The position numbers were made by a program, and so were the translations under genes. Below the pieces are notes generated by a model. The model was not told where the DNA came from, did no database searches, and was given only the letters and a program-made list of their open reading frames with translations. A stretch of 62,018 bases of DNA from positions 1 to 62,018 of the forward strand of contig JAJDDW010000091.1 of NCBI GenBank assembly GCA_029260115.1, written 5' to 3'. Positions within the stretch are counted from its first letter, which is position 1, and every line of letters starts with the position of its first letter. Source of the DNA: Phycisphaerae bacterium (GTDB lineage Bacteria; Planctomycetota; Phycisphaerae; UBA1845). Shown here piece after piece: positions 17,875 through 26,277 of the stretch.

Positions 17875-18696
17875 GTGAAAAGGGTTATGCCGGTGGTGTT
17901 GCAACACGAAAATCAGAGGCACTGGCGACTTGGCGTCGTTTCTTATCTGAATGCCAAGCCACTCATTCCTGGCTTGGAGTCTGACCCTCAATGTACGCTA
18001 AGATTCGATGTGCCCGCTCGCCTGCCGCGGTTGCTTAATGATGGTGAGGTCGATGCCGCGTTGGTGCCTGTGATTGACTTATTTTACTCAGCCCACGAAT
18101 GGCAAGTTATTTCCAACGCCTGTATTGGTTGTGACGGCGAAACTTTTACCGTCCGTGTATTTTCTCATGCCCCGGCTGAGGAAGTGACCAGCCTATGCGT
18201 GGATGGTGATTCGCATACCTCTGTGTGTCTGGCTAAGGTTCTTTGGCTAGAACATTTTGGTTGTAAATTGAAGACGGTTCCTTACGAGCCTGGCAAACCT
18301 GTGTCGCGCGATACGGGTGTGCTGCTCATCGGCGATAAAGTTGTTACGGGTAGGCCGACGGAATTCGAGCACGAAATCGATCTAGGCTCATCATGGAAAT
18401 CGTTAACCTCGCTACCATTTGTATTCGCGGCGTGGGTTGCGGCTCGTGATGCAGATTGCGAAGTGTTGGCTGAGAAGCTAAACCGTGCGCGAGATGCGGG
18501 GGTGAAATCAGCTGAGTTAATTGCCGCAGATTATGGTCCTGGCATGGGCTGGCCTGTACACCTTGCCACGAGATATCTTACCAAGCGAATAAAATATACC
18601 ATCGGTCCTCGCCAAAAAGAGGCGATGCAATTATTTCATGAGATGGTTCAACGGCACGAAATTATTCCTGATAACCAGACGTTGGTGTTTGCATGA
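17875..18696 (+). CDS. mqnA: MqnA, chorismate dehydratase (futalosine pathway)
   Basis: A 273-aa protein with MqnA hallmarks: LGVVSYLNAKPL near the N-terminus, the DVPARLPRLLNDGEVDAALVP block (residues about 44-64) and the DSHTSVCLAKVL segment lining the active site of this periplasmic-binding-protein-like fold. It dehydrates chorismate to 3-enolpyruvyl-benzoate, the first step of menaquinone synthesis by the futalosine route. The GTG at 17875 has AGGT 6-7 nt upstream; an ATG four codons later is the alternative. The stop overlaps the mqnC start by 4 bp (ATGA), indicating translational coupling. MqnB, MqnD and MqnE are not in the window. Confidence 0.93.
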   Translation: MKRVMPVVLQHENQRHWRLGVVSYLNAKPLIPGLESDPQCTLRFDVPARLPRLLNDGEVDAALVPVIDLFYSAHEWQVISNACIGCDGETFTVRVFSHAPAEEVTSLCVDGDSHTSVCLAKVLWLEHFGCKLKTVPYEPGKPVSRDTGVLLIGDKVVTGRPTEFEHEIDLGSSWKSLTSLPFVFAAWVAARDADCEVLAEKLNRARDAGVKSAELIAADYGPGMGWPVHLATRYLTKRIKYTIGPRQKEAMQLFHEMVQRHEIIPDNQTLVFA

Positions 18697-19832
18697 CACA
18701 AGTACTTTCTCAAAATTCAAGCCATCGGACATCGCGCCTGACCGAGCGAGAAGCGATGGACCTATACACGACATGTTCCATTCACGAGTTGGGCCGACGG
18801 GCACATGAGGTGACGTTGCGACTTCATCCTGAGAACTACCGCACGTATGTCGTCGATCGCAATATCAACTACGCAAATTACTGCACGGCGAAATGTATAT
18901 TCTGCAATTTTAAGGCTGACCCGCCGGGGATGGATACCGGCCGAACCGACTTGCCGTCGGGTTACGTGCTAAGCTTGGAAGAAATTGGGAGCAAGATTGA
19001 GGAGTTGCAAGCTATCGGCGGTACGCAGGTGCTCATGCAGGGGGGCTTGGTTCCAGCCGAGATTCTGCCGTTTGGTTGGTATCTCGATTTGCTGCGTTTT
19101 ATCAAACGCGATTTTCCTGGAATCCATATCCACGCTTTTAGCCCGCCCGAAATCCATGCGTTTCATGAGATGTTTGATATGAGTGTGCGGGATGTTTTGC
19201 TGAGATTGCAGGATGCTGGCTTGGATACTGTTCCGGGCGGTGGGGCGGAAATTTTGGTCGATCGCGTCAGAAATAAGATCGCGCAAGGTAAGACGACGGC
19301 TGATCAATATCTGCATGTGATGCGTGAGGCCCACAAAATCGGCATGAAAACGAGCATCACGATGATGTTTGGGCACATCGAGACGATTGAGGATCGGATA
19401 GAACACCTTCGGCTCATTAGAGATTTACAAGACGAGACAAGCGGGTTTACCGCTTATATCAGTTGGACTTTTCAGCCCGGCGGTACGCCGCTAGGCCGGG
19501 TAAAGCAATTTCCAGCTGAGTATGAAGGCCTGCCCGATGGTCAACATCTTATGCTAGCTGATGCTGACGAATATCTGCGCATGACTGCGCTGGCGAGAAT
19601 TTATCTAGACAATATTCCCAATTTGCAGTCGAGCTGGGTGACACAAGGGCCAAAAATCGGGCAGCTTGCCCTATATTTCGGGGCCAATGATATGGGTTCG
19701 GTCATGATGGAGGAGAATGTCGTGTCTGCAGCGGGGACAACTTTCGAGCTGAACGAGAAAGAAATTAGACAAATCATCACCTCGGCTGGCTGGCAACCGC
19801 AAAAACGCAATTGCTACTTCGAGGGAATCTAG
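18693..19832 (+). CDS. mqnC: MqnC, radical SAM cyclic dehypoxanthine futalosine synthase
   Basis: A 379-aa radical SAM enzyme with the CxxxCxxC cluster motif at Cys64, Cys68 and Cys71 (NYCTAKCIFCNF). The MqnC-type blocks GGTQVLMQGGL, IHIHAFSPPEIHAF, VPGGGAEILVDRVR and SWTFQPGGTPLG follow in order. These distinguish it from MqnE, which precedes it in the pathway. MqnC cyclises dehypoxanthine futalosine to the spiro compound later converted to menaquinone. It overlaps mqnA by 4 bp and is co-expressed from the 17.8-kb promoter. The protein is full length for the family. Confidence 0.94.
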   Translation: MTQVLSQNSSHRTSRLTEREAMDLYTTCSIHELGRRAHEVTLRLHPENYRTYVVDRNINYANYCTAKCIFCNFKADPPGMDTGRTDLPSGYVLSLEEIGSKIEELQAIGGTQVLMQGGLVPAEILPFGWYLDLLRFIKRDFPGIHIHAFSPPEIHAFHEMFDMSVRDVLLRLQDAGLDTVPGGGAEILVDRVRNKIAQGKTTADQYLHVMREAHKIGMKTSITMMFGHIETIEDRIEHLRLIRDLQDETSGFTAYISWTFQPGGTPLGRVKQFPAEYEGLPDGQHLMLADADEYLRMTALARIYLDNIPNLQSSWVTQGPKIGQLALYFGANDMGSVMMEENVVSAAGTTFELNEKEIRQIITSAGWQPQKRNCYFEGI

Positions 19833-20173
19833 AAGCTATTCAGAAAAATGGCGCTTGCGCATTTCGTTTGTGCCAACGCACAAATGTTTATTGTCAAGTA
19901 TCTTTTTTTTTCTGGTAATTCGTGTGCACATAATGTTACAATGCGAGATGCGGCTGGCGTGGTGTGTGGTTCGGGCTTGGTGTTGGTTTCTCCATGGGGT
20001 TTGGCTTTGTTAATACAACATACGAGGTGGCCAGGAGGTTCGCGTGAGGTTTTGGTTGACTGTTTATAAGCCAAAGCATCGTAATAAAGCTCGCTAGCGA
20101 TGGTGGGCCGCGTCTGCATGAGGCTAGTGAACGGGACGTCGTTGGTAGGTGACTACTTGCCATCACAAATCGA
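19833..20173. other. Gene-free gap after mqnC with a perfect hairpin
   Basis: The stem-loop TTTGTGC-CAAC-GCACAAA (19867-19884) lies 35 bp after mqnC, with a T-rich run about 20 bp further on (from about 19902). It is probably the transcript end of mqnA-mqnC, although the T-run is not immediately adjacent. The remainder up to 20173 shows no gene I can support. Confidence 0.5.
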
Positions 20174-20920
20174 TTGACACAGTGCTGTAGGATTGTAGGT
20201 CCACGATTGAGATTGGATGCTGTTTGGCAATTAGCGAGAAATGATTTTGCCCTTTCTACAAAGGCTGGCGCGGAAGATGTGTTTTTGTGGGAACATTGCG
20301 ACCGCGTAGCAAAACTATCCTTATCGCTGACTACGATCGTTAGTGAGCGAAAACGCCCGCCGGATAAATTTGCCGTAGCGGCTTCCTCGCTTTATCACAA
20401 TGCCGCCTGGGCCGCGCTTGTCCGAGAGGATGGCGTCTGTCGATCACATATTTTGACCAGGCCATTATCGCCTAACCAGCTAGAATTAAGTGTCGAGGCT
20501 ATGAATAAGGCGCTGCGTGGTGTGTTGGTCAAGGAAACATTGGCCCGTGCAGAGTTGGCTATTTTGAGCATGGATGATCGTCGTCACGATTGTATCGAGG
20601 GGATGATTCTTGCAGATGCTGAGGAACTGGAAAAGTTTAGCCTTGCCTCGATTTGGTCGTGCGTGCGAAAAGGGCTGATCGAAGGTCGTGGCCTAGGATC
20701 GCACGTCGAGACTTGGCATCGGCAAGTGGAATACCAATATTGGACAGCGAAACTCTCTGACGGATTCTTTTTTGAGGAATCAATCACTTTAGCGAGGCGC
20801 CGGCTTGAGAGCTATCAAGCATTTATGGAAACGCTTGAAAAACAGCTTCACCATCAAGATTTGTCTATCCATGATGGCGCAGCTTGTGAGGCTCGCGCTT
20901 CCGAAGTTGTGCGCGAGTAA
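20174..20920 (+). CDS. HD-domain-like protein lacking its catalytic HD pair
   Basis: A 248-aa protein whose spacing of helices resembles the HD superfamily: EHCDRVAKLSLSL (first His helix), then AASSLYHNAAWAA where HD proteins have ALLHD, then ILADAEELEKFSL where they have ADxLDxxG. The canonical His-Asp pair reads His-Asn, so metal hydrolase activity is doubtful. The start is uncertain. The TTG at 20174 opens the frame but has no good ribosome site; later TTG codons are possible. No partner gene is obvious, as a palindromic element and a tRNA follow. It could be a regulatory or nucleotide-binding remnant of an HD phosphohydrolase. Confidence 0.5.
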   Translation: MTQCCRIVGPRLRLDAVWQLARNDFALSTKAGAEDVFLWEHCDRVAKLSLSLTTIVSERKRPPDKFAVAASSLYHNAAWAALVREDGVCRSHILTRPLSPNQLELSVEAMNKALRGVLVKETLARAELAILSMDDRRHDCIEGMILADAEELEKFSLASIWSCVRKGLIEGRGLGSHVETWHRQVEYQYWTAKLSDGFFFEESITLARRRLESYQAFMETLEKQLHHQDLSIHDGAACEARASEVVRE

Positions 20921-20991
20921 TTTATGATTTTCTCCGTCAAAAAATTATGGAGCCCATTCGGGAATTAATTTTCGCATCATGCCACCGCCTT

Positions 20992-21104
20992 CGTCATTCC
21001 CGCATACCGGGAATCTCATCCGGTGCATCGACGGGCTAAAACTGGATTCCCGCCCGCGCGGGAATGACGGAAAAACGGGGCTTTGCAAATTCCGCAAAAC
21101 GCCA
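20992..21104. mobile_element. MITE-like palindromic element, family B (copy 1)
   Basis: CGTCATTCCCGC at the left is mirrored by GCGGGAATGACG (21058-21069). The centre holds GGATTCCCGCC. The complementary strand reads as the peptide RHSRAGGNP, a hallmark of a widespread non-autonomous bacterial repeat that is often misannotated as a gene. A 3' extension (ACGG...GGGCTTTGC then TTCCGCAAA) is shared with the copy at 49501-49612, so the element is about 113 bp. It sits just beside the tRNA gene. Confidence 0.8.
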
Positions 21105-21152
21105 GTTTACTGCTCAATTGGATTAGCTGGTTTGTACGTAGCGGGTTAGAAC

Positions 21153-21225
21153 AGCCAACACCGAGAATCGAACTCGGAACCTCAGCTTTACGAAAGCTGC
21201 GCTCTACCAATTGAGCTATGTCGGC
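21153..21225 (-). tRNA. tRNA-Thr (anticodon CGU)
   Basis: Read on the minus strand, a complete cloverleaf of 73 nt. The acceptor GCCGACA pairs with TGTTGGC (one G-U), with discriminator T. The D-arm is GCTCAATTGGTAGAGC, the anticodon stem CAGCT/AGCTG with loop TTCGTAA (anticodon CGT), and the T-arm carries GTTCGATTC. CCA is not encoded. It decodes ACG and is an ANN-codon tRNA, hence a substrate of the t6A system whose genes are in this window. Confidence 0.95.
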
Positions 21226-21407
21226 GTCGCTTGGCCTGCGGAATGCGATAATAATCGCACACGCCTGTATTAGGCCAGCTATTTTGTAAGGTCGCAGGCC
21301 TTAGTCGTCAATATCTTCGTGGCGATGTCATCATCTATGGCGTGCTGAATTTGTACCAAATTTCGCGGCAAACCGATCCCCAGCTCGACGGCTGATTATG
21401 ACCTGTA

Positions 21408-21689
21408 CTACCGTCGATCCAGCGCGAACCGGCTGACCTTATCGTAGGTGGTAGCGAGGAACCCGATCAGCGGGAAGCCCGCCCGCTCAAACGGTGAAGG
21501 CCCTAGTTTTTCTAACACCGCAAGCGGCGATTCAGGCGGTTCTACCTGGATGTTGATGTCGGCTAAGCCCTCGCCCGCGAGCCAAAAAGGATGCGTCGTT
21601 TCCTCCAGCGGAGGCGACGCTGGGAAAATCGTCGGCACGATATGCAGCGTCTGGGCTATCGGTTGAGCTTCATTTAGTGATTGATCCAT
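21408..21689 (-). CDS. Small protein coupled to the SNF2 helicase
   Basis: A 93-aa product starting at the ATG 21689-21687, two bases after the helicase stop codon. A longer in-frame version exists but runs antisense-free into the helicase gene and has no supporting start. The sequence is Pro- and Leu-rich, with an aromatic HPFWLAGEG motif, and shows no signal peptide or membrane segment. It is not similar to anything I recognise. The tight spacing implies co-translation with the helicase and perhaps a partner role. Confidence 0.6.
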   Translation of the reverse strand: MDQSLNEAQPIAQTLHIVPTIFPASPPLEETTHPFWLAGEGLADINIQVEPPESPLAVLEKLGPSPFERAGFPLIGFLATTYDKVSRFALDRR

Positions 21690-21691
21690 GT

Positions 21692-24600
21692 TTAGTCCTC
21701 TCCAACCGCATCGCGAGACAGCACGAACAAATCTCGCAATGCTTCGGTGGTTAGTTCTGTGATCCAGTCCTGGCCACTGCCGATGATTGAGTGGGCGAGT
21801 TGACGCTTCTTTTCCATCATCGCAGCGATGCGTTCTTCCAGCGTACCGATACAAACAAATTTGTGAACCTGCACCTGCCGGGTTTGGCCAATGCGGTGCG
21901 TACGATCCGTGGCTTGGTCTTCAACGGCAGGATTCCACCATCTATCGTAATGAAACACATGGCTCGCGGCTGTTAAGTTCAAACCAAAACCACCGGCTTT
22001 GAGCGATAGTATGAGGATCGATTCTTCCGACTTATCGGATTGAAATCGCTTGATGATCTCGTCTCTATTTTTACGAGACGTGCCGCCATGAAACAAGAGT
22101 ATGGGAGATTGCAACTTGTCACGCAGGTGGCCCTCTAGCAGCTCCGCCATTTTTCTGAATTGGGTGAAGACGACCGCTTTGTCACCTTCTGCTATAACTT
22201 CTTCGAGCATTTCCGTGAGCCGTTCGCACTTGCCGCTACGCTGTGACATGGACGAGCCATCTTTCAATAGCTGGACCGGGTGATTGCAAATTTGTTTTAA
22301 TTTGACCAGCGTTGCAAGGATCAGCCCGCGTCGCTGAATCCCCGAGGTCATATCGATCTGGGTCATCATTTCATTGACCGTAGCTTCATAAAGACTAGCC
22401 TGCTCGCGCGTAAGGTTGCAATAGACAGTCATTTCGTTCTTTTGCGGAAGGTCTGGCAGGATCGTCGGATCCGATTTCAGTCGCCGCAATACGAACGGCC
22501 GAATGAGCTGGCGCAGGCGATGCAATCGGTCTTCCTCGCGGTGACGCTCGATTGGAACCGCAAATAGTCGACGGAAATCCGTGGGCGAACCTAAATATCC
22601 GGGATTGAGAAAATCCATAATCGACCAAAGCTCGCTCAGACGATTTTCAACTGGCGTGCCGGTCAGCGCGATTCGATGCAACGCAGGCAGGGCGCGAACC
22701 GCTTGGGCCTGCTTCGCAGCATAGTTCTTGATATTCTGGGCTTCGTCCAGCGTGATGCGATGCCAGGGTACTCTCTGGAGCGTCTCCCGGTCGCGATGGG
22801 CTAAGCCGTAGGTGCTCAGCACGACGTCCATGCGACTGACCTCATCGATGAAAGCGTCTCCAGTTAGTCGATCCATCCCGTGATGCACGAGCACATTCAG
22901 CGTTGGTCCGAACTTGGAAAGCTCGCGTTGCCAATTTCCCACCAGGGACATTGGCACCAACAGCAGTGTCGCGCGGGTCGTGGCGTCCTTGTTTCGTTCG
23001 TGCAATAGCAGAGAAATGAGTTGGATCGTTTTTCCCAGGCCCATGTCATCAGCTAGGCACGCACCAAGTCTAAGCTCGGCCAGGAAGCTTAGCCATTCTA
23101 AGCCGCGTAATTGATAGGGGCGTAGGGAGCCCTCGAAATTGGCCGGAGGTTCCAGCGGTTCAATGCGTTGATTGCCTTCGGTGGCATTAAGAAACTCGTC
23201 TATCCAACCGCCTGCGCGAAGCCCACCGACCGGTAGGCCTAGTTCCATATCGTCGGCCATGTAACTGGCCCGAAGCGCTTCCAGCAGGGTCATTTTTCCC
23301 GTTGCCTGCTTTTCAAGAAACTGCATGGCCCGCGCCACGTCGCCGGGGTCGACTTCCGTCCATTGTGATCCCAGCTTGACCAGCGGCGTTTTAGCATGGG
23401 CTAGTGCGGATATATCTTCAAGGGAGATTTCATCATCCCCCAACGCAACCCGCCAGTTATACGAAACGAGCGCGTCTAGCCTCATGTGTCCTTTGGCGAC
23501 GGCCGAGTTTTGATCGTCAGGCTCTATGTCGAGCATGAGGTGCAATCTTGATCGCGTGGAGCGCCACCATTTAGGAAGCCACACTGAAAAGCCTTCAGCC
23601 TCTAGCAGCGGCGCGGCGTCGCGGAGAAATTGATACGCTTCTTCTACCGTTAGCGCGCATGAGACTGGACCATCCGGTTCTGCGCAATCCGCGAGTGGTG
23701 GAAAAAAACGTGCCGCTCGTGTGACATCCTCTCGTAATTGTGTTGCGCCCAAATCGAAAGGGCGGGGCAAAATGGTTGGATCGTCGGACATGCCAGTAGA
23801 TAACATATCCGCTTCGATAATGAGCGATTTATCGTCGCAGGCTTGCATGTAAAGTTGTAAGATCCATACAGGATCAGTCGTTGCAGCTTCCATGTCTTCA
23901 TGGCTCGGTGGTGCTAGTTGAAAACAGGTTCGACAAGTGCGCTGCTGTCGTTGAGGATCCAATTTGGAAACCCACGGCTCAATTTTATTGTGTATGGTCG
24001 CGCAGTCAGCCAGCGATGCTGTGATCCATGCATTGGAATGGACTAACGATCGTAGCCAGGGAATTTGCAGAGATTCACTTTGCTGACCCCGCTCATGGAT
24101 TGCGTGCGTGAGCGGGTCGTCTTGCATGCAGCGTCGTACCAGGGCGTCGACCGTTCGCCAGAGAAAACTTTCGACAAGGTTTGACGCTTGATGCGTATCG
24201 TCTTCATCCTCCATCGCCCGGCACACAGGCGGCATGCTCTCGATAAAACACCCCAGCCGATCAGCGGTATGTTTGTCTTGAATGAAAACGCGCCAATAAC
24301 CACGACATCGCCCATCCCCCGTGCGATGCACGGCGGGGACAAATTGCTGCTTGGCAAGTAGTTCGAGCACTAGCTCCGCCACCCGTGACCAATAGGCGTA
24401 GGAATCACCATACGCTAGCCAGCCGCTCGCTAACTTTGGTGTTTTAGCCAAGAAGTCGATAGCGTCCGCCGGGCCAAACACAATGGATTCGATCGTGTGC
24501 GTTTCAAAATTGTCAGCCTGAAGAAATTCTTCGGATTCATCGTTCCACCATTTGCTACAGGAACCGACTAGCTCGCCACGAAAATAAGGCAGTCGTAGTG

Positions 24601-24841
24601 ATAGCTCGTTTTGCGTGGCTGATGCAAGAAGAAGCGTGTCCCAATACTCGCCCAACTGATCTATCAATTCGGACGCGGTGATTGAGAAGCTGTTGTCCGT
24701 GGGCGAATTAGTTGGTGGCGTTTCATTGAATACCGGCGTTGCATAGACACGCTCACCCCAAACGTGCAGGTGACCGTGGAACCAGATGGCATGAAGAACT
24801 GTCTTATCTTGCTCAATAATCAAAGCGATTAATTCCCCCAA
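21692..24841 (-). CDS. SNF2-family DNA/RNA helicase-like ATPase
   Basis: A 1049-aa protein. The N-terminal half (about 1-480) is a family-specific region ending in the bacterial SNF2-associated domain (ESFSVWLPKWW-like block, here EGFSVWLPKWW near residue 422). The ATPase core follows: Walker A DDMGLGKT near residue 597, DEAQ Walker B near 700, LTGTPVENRLSELWSIMDF near 725, VVFTQF and FHGGTSR near 890-920, and the motif VI segment DRTHRIGQTRQV near 980. Such proteins translocate on double-stranded DNA and remodel nucleoprotein, like RapA/HepA in bacteria. The core is complete, so it is probably active. The 93-aa gene follows immediately. No restriction or defence genes adjoin. Confidence 0.9.
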   Translation of the reverse strand: MGELIALIIEQDKTVLHAIWFHGHLHVWGERVYATPVFNETPPTNSPTDNSFSITASELIDQLGEYWDTLLLASATQNELSLRLPYFRGELVGSCSKWWNDESEEFLQADNFETHTIESIVFGPADAIDFLAKTPKLASGWLAYGDSYAYWSRVAELVLELLAKQQFVPAVHRTGDGRCRGYWRVFIQDKHTADRLGCFIESMPPVCRAMEDEDDTHQASNLVESFLWRTVDALVRRCMQDDPLTHAIHERGQQSESLQIPWLRSLVHSNAWITASLADCATIHNKIEPWVSKLDPQRQQRTCRTCFQLAPPSHEDMEAATTDPVWILQLYMQACDDKSLIIEADMLSTGMSDDPTILPRPFDLGATQLREDVTRAARFFPPLADCAEPDGPVSCALTVEEAYQFLRDAAPLLEAEGFSVWLPKWWRSTRSRLHLMLDIEPDDQNSAVAKGHMRLDALVSYNWRVALGDDEISLEDISALAHAKTPLVKLGSQWTEVDPGDVARAMQFLEKQATGKMTLLEALRASYMADDMELGLPVGGLRAGGWIDEFLNATEGNQRIEPLEPPANFEGSLRPYQLRGLEWLSFLAELRLGACLADDMGLGKTIQLISLLLHERNKDATTRATLLLVPMSLVGNWQRELSKFGPTLNVLVHHGMDRLTGDAFIDEVSRMDVVLSTYGLAHRDRETLQRVPWHRITLDEAQNIKNYAAKQAQAVRALPALHRIALTGTPVENRLSELWSIMDFLNPGYLGSPTDFRRLFAVPIERHREEDRLHRLRQLIRPFVLRRLKSDPTILPDLPQKNEMTVYCNLTREQASLYEATVNEMMTQIDMTSGIQRRGLILATLVKLKQICNHPVQLLKDGSSMSQRSGKCERLTEMLEEVIAEGDKAVVFTQFRKMAELLEGHLRDKLQSPILLFHGGTSRKNRDEIIKRFQSDKSEESILILSLKAGGFGLNLTAASHVFHYDRWWNPAVEDQATDRTHRIGQTRQVQVHKFVCIGTLEERIAAMMEKKRQLAHSIIGSGQDWITELTTEALRDLFVLSRDAVGED

Positions 24842-24977
24842 AGGTCATTAGCCGCCGCCCGTTTGCGGCGAATCGTCCATCCTATCCAGACTCGGGCTGA
24901 CGTAAAGCACCTATCACTTAAAAATAGGTGAGATCGTGGAGAGCTGGAGGATCAAGTAGGGGTGAGCGGGTGATTAT

Positions 24978-25532
24978 TCAGCGGTCTGATGACGACGGGA
25001 TGAATGAAAATTCGATCCGAAAGGCATTTCCCCTCAAGGGAATCGCCTCTAGCTGTAAAATAATCAAAGAGTTACAGATGAAATCAGTGCCCAGCGACGC
25101 CTCAATGCCTGAAGCAGAACCGACGACGTCAAGAATAGAGCCATCGCTGGGAAGATCGCCAAACGAGACACCCGCAACGAGGGCCGATCCGTTAAGATTA
25201 TCTAGGACTAGATTCTGTGAAATGGCCTCTAGCAGCCGGTTACTACCTACGCCCAGCACGCGACCACAGGTTAATGTGAGTAGCGAAGAAGACGATTGAC
25301 CTGGCAGCTGTAACTGGTCTTGATCGGTTGAAAATTGCACAATGTCCGGCTGGCTTTTTTCATCGGTTGGGTCAAACGTGCCCAACGTGAGCACGGCTTG
25401 GTTGGGCGTATTGTTCAAAATGACTACTTGAATCGTACCACGGTCGCCAGCTACTGATCCACCGAAGCTTGTGAATAGGTTGTCGCAACCACCAGCTAGG
25501 CAGAGAAGAATCGAGCATACTAAAATCGCCAC
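24978..25532 (-). CDS. Lipoprotein of unknown function, start uncertain
   Basis: From GTG at 25532 it encodes 184 aa with a lipobox LAGGC after a very short signal (AILVCSILLC). The mature part is Ser/Gly/Leu-rich with beta-strand-like segments (TIQVVILNNTPNQAVLTLG) and no known domain. This start lacks basic residues ahead of the hydrophobic core. Extending the frame upstream adds SRWPRRKNF, a proper N-region. A perfect GAGGAG (25593-25588) then lies 7 nt before an in-frame ATC (25580-25578). The real start may be that non-standard codon, giving about 200 aa. Predicted to be a periplasmic lipid-anchored protein. Confidence 0.65.
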   Translation of the reverse strand: MAILVCSILLCLAGGCDNLFTSFGGSVAGDRGTIQVVILNNTPNQAVLTLGTFDPTDEKSQPDIVQFSTDQDQLQLPGQSSSSLLTLTCGRVLGVGSNRLLEAISQNLVLDNLNGSALVAGVSFGDLPSDGSILDVVGSASGIEASLGTDFICNSLIILQLEAIPLRGNAFRIEFSFIPSSSDR

Positions 25533-25691
25533 AAAGTTTTTGCGTCGAGGCCACCGCGATAAAATACATGAAGCAACGATATCAAGTCTCCTCAGTTTAG
25601 TATCCGGGTATCATACGCCATCTTCTCGTATCGGATCACTATTACATCAACTGTTAACGTCTAGCCCTTAACTTTAGGCACGTGACATTGC

Positions 25692-26165
25692 TTATGACGA
25701 TACCAACGTCAACTCGTAAGCCTGGTCGCATCGCAGGCACGTGGGAAAATCTTCAGCTCGCGTAAATCCATACCGTTCGTACATAGCTATCGCTTCGACC
25801 AATTTACTCGAAGTTTCTAGCACTATACGCAGGAACCCTTGCAGTCTTGCCTTATCTAACGCTCGGTCGAGGAGTTTTTTCCCTATGCCCTTACCCCGAC
25901 ACGCAGGAATTAAATACATTTTCCTCAATTCGCAAGTTTGCTGATCGAGTGGATATAGGCCAACCGTACCGACGATTTTGTTTTCCGCATCGACGACCAC
26001 GTCAAAACTTCCGCCCCGAGCCATGTAATTCCCCTCGATGTCGGCAAGGTCTGCGTCAACGCCTTCGTGCTCAGCCATCAAGCCGTATTCTGCCAAGATC
26101 GAAAAAATAACTGTGCGTATATCAGCCGTGTCTTGATTGGACGCCTGTCTGATTTCCATTGACAT
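25692..26165 (-). CDS. GNAT-family N-acetyltransferase
   Basis: Start chosen at 26165 because AGGAGG lies 7 nt before the ATG; this gives 157 aa. The GNAT core is complete: VGTVGLYPLD (beta 4), LRKMYLIPACRGKGIGKKLL (motif A, with RGKGIG as the acetyl-CoA pyrophosphate loop) and AIAMYERYGFT (motif B). It is a small single-domain enzyme of unknown acceptor. The strong ribosome site suggests good expression. It is divergent from tsaD, with about 110 bp between starts. Confidence 0.85.
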   Translation of the reverse strand: MSMEIRQASNQDTADIRTVIFSILAEYGLMAEHEGVDADLADIEGNYMARGGSFDVVVDAENKIVGTVGLYPLDQQTCELRKMYLIPACRGKGIGKKLLDRALDKARLQGFLRIVLETSSKLVEAIAMYERYGFTRAEDFPTCLRCDQAYELTLVSS

Positions 26166-26277
26166 AATATACCTCCTTTTGCAATTCCATGAAAATGGCC
26201 GCCAATACAACGAAATTCCGTACGGGCAAATTTGAGCGCTCGCCGTCGGGGAGCTTTCGAGCTAATGTATGTTTATT

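Noticed and set aside
18969..19406. Minus-strand open frame of 145 codons
   Set aside because: Antisense shadow of mqnC.
21016..21210. Minus-strand frame encoding RHSRAGGNP
   Set aside because: Product of the family B palindromic element and the tRNA gene, a well-known false gene.
21692..24841. SNF2 helicase as part of a defence island
   Set aside because: Neighbours are housekeeping genes; no methylase, nuclease or integrase adjoins.
24928..25299. Plus-strand open frame of 123 codons
   Set aside because: Antisense to the lipoprotein gene at 24978; Ser/Arg-rich shadow composition.
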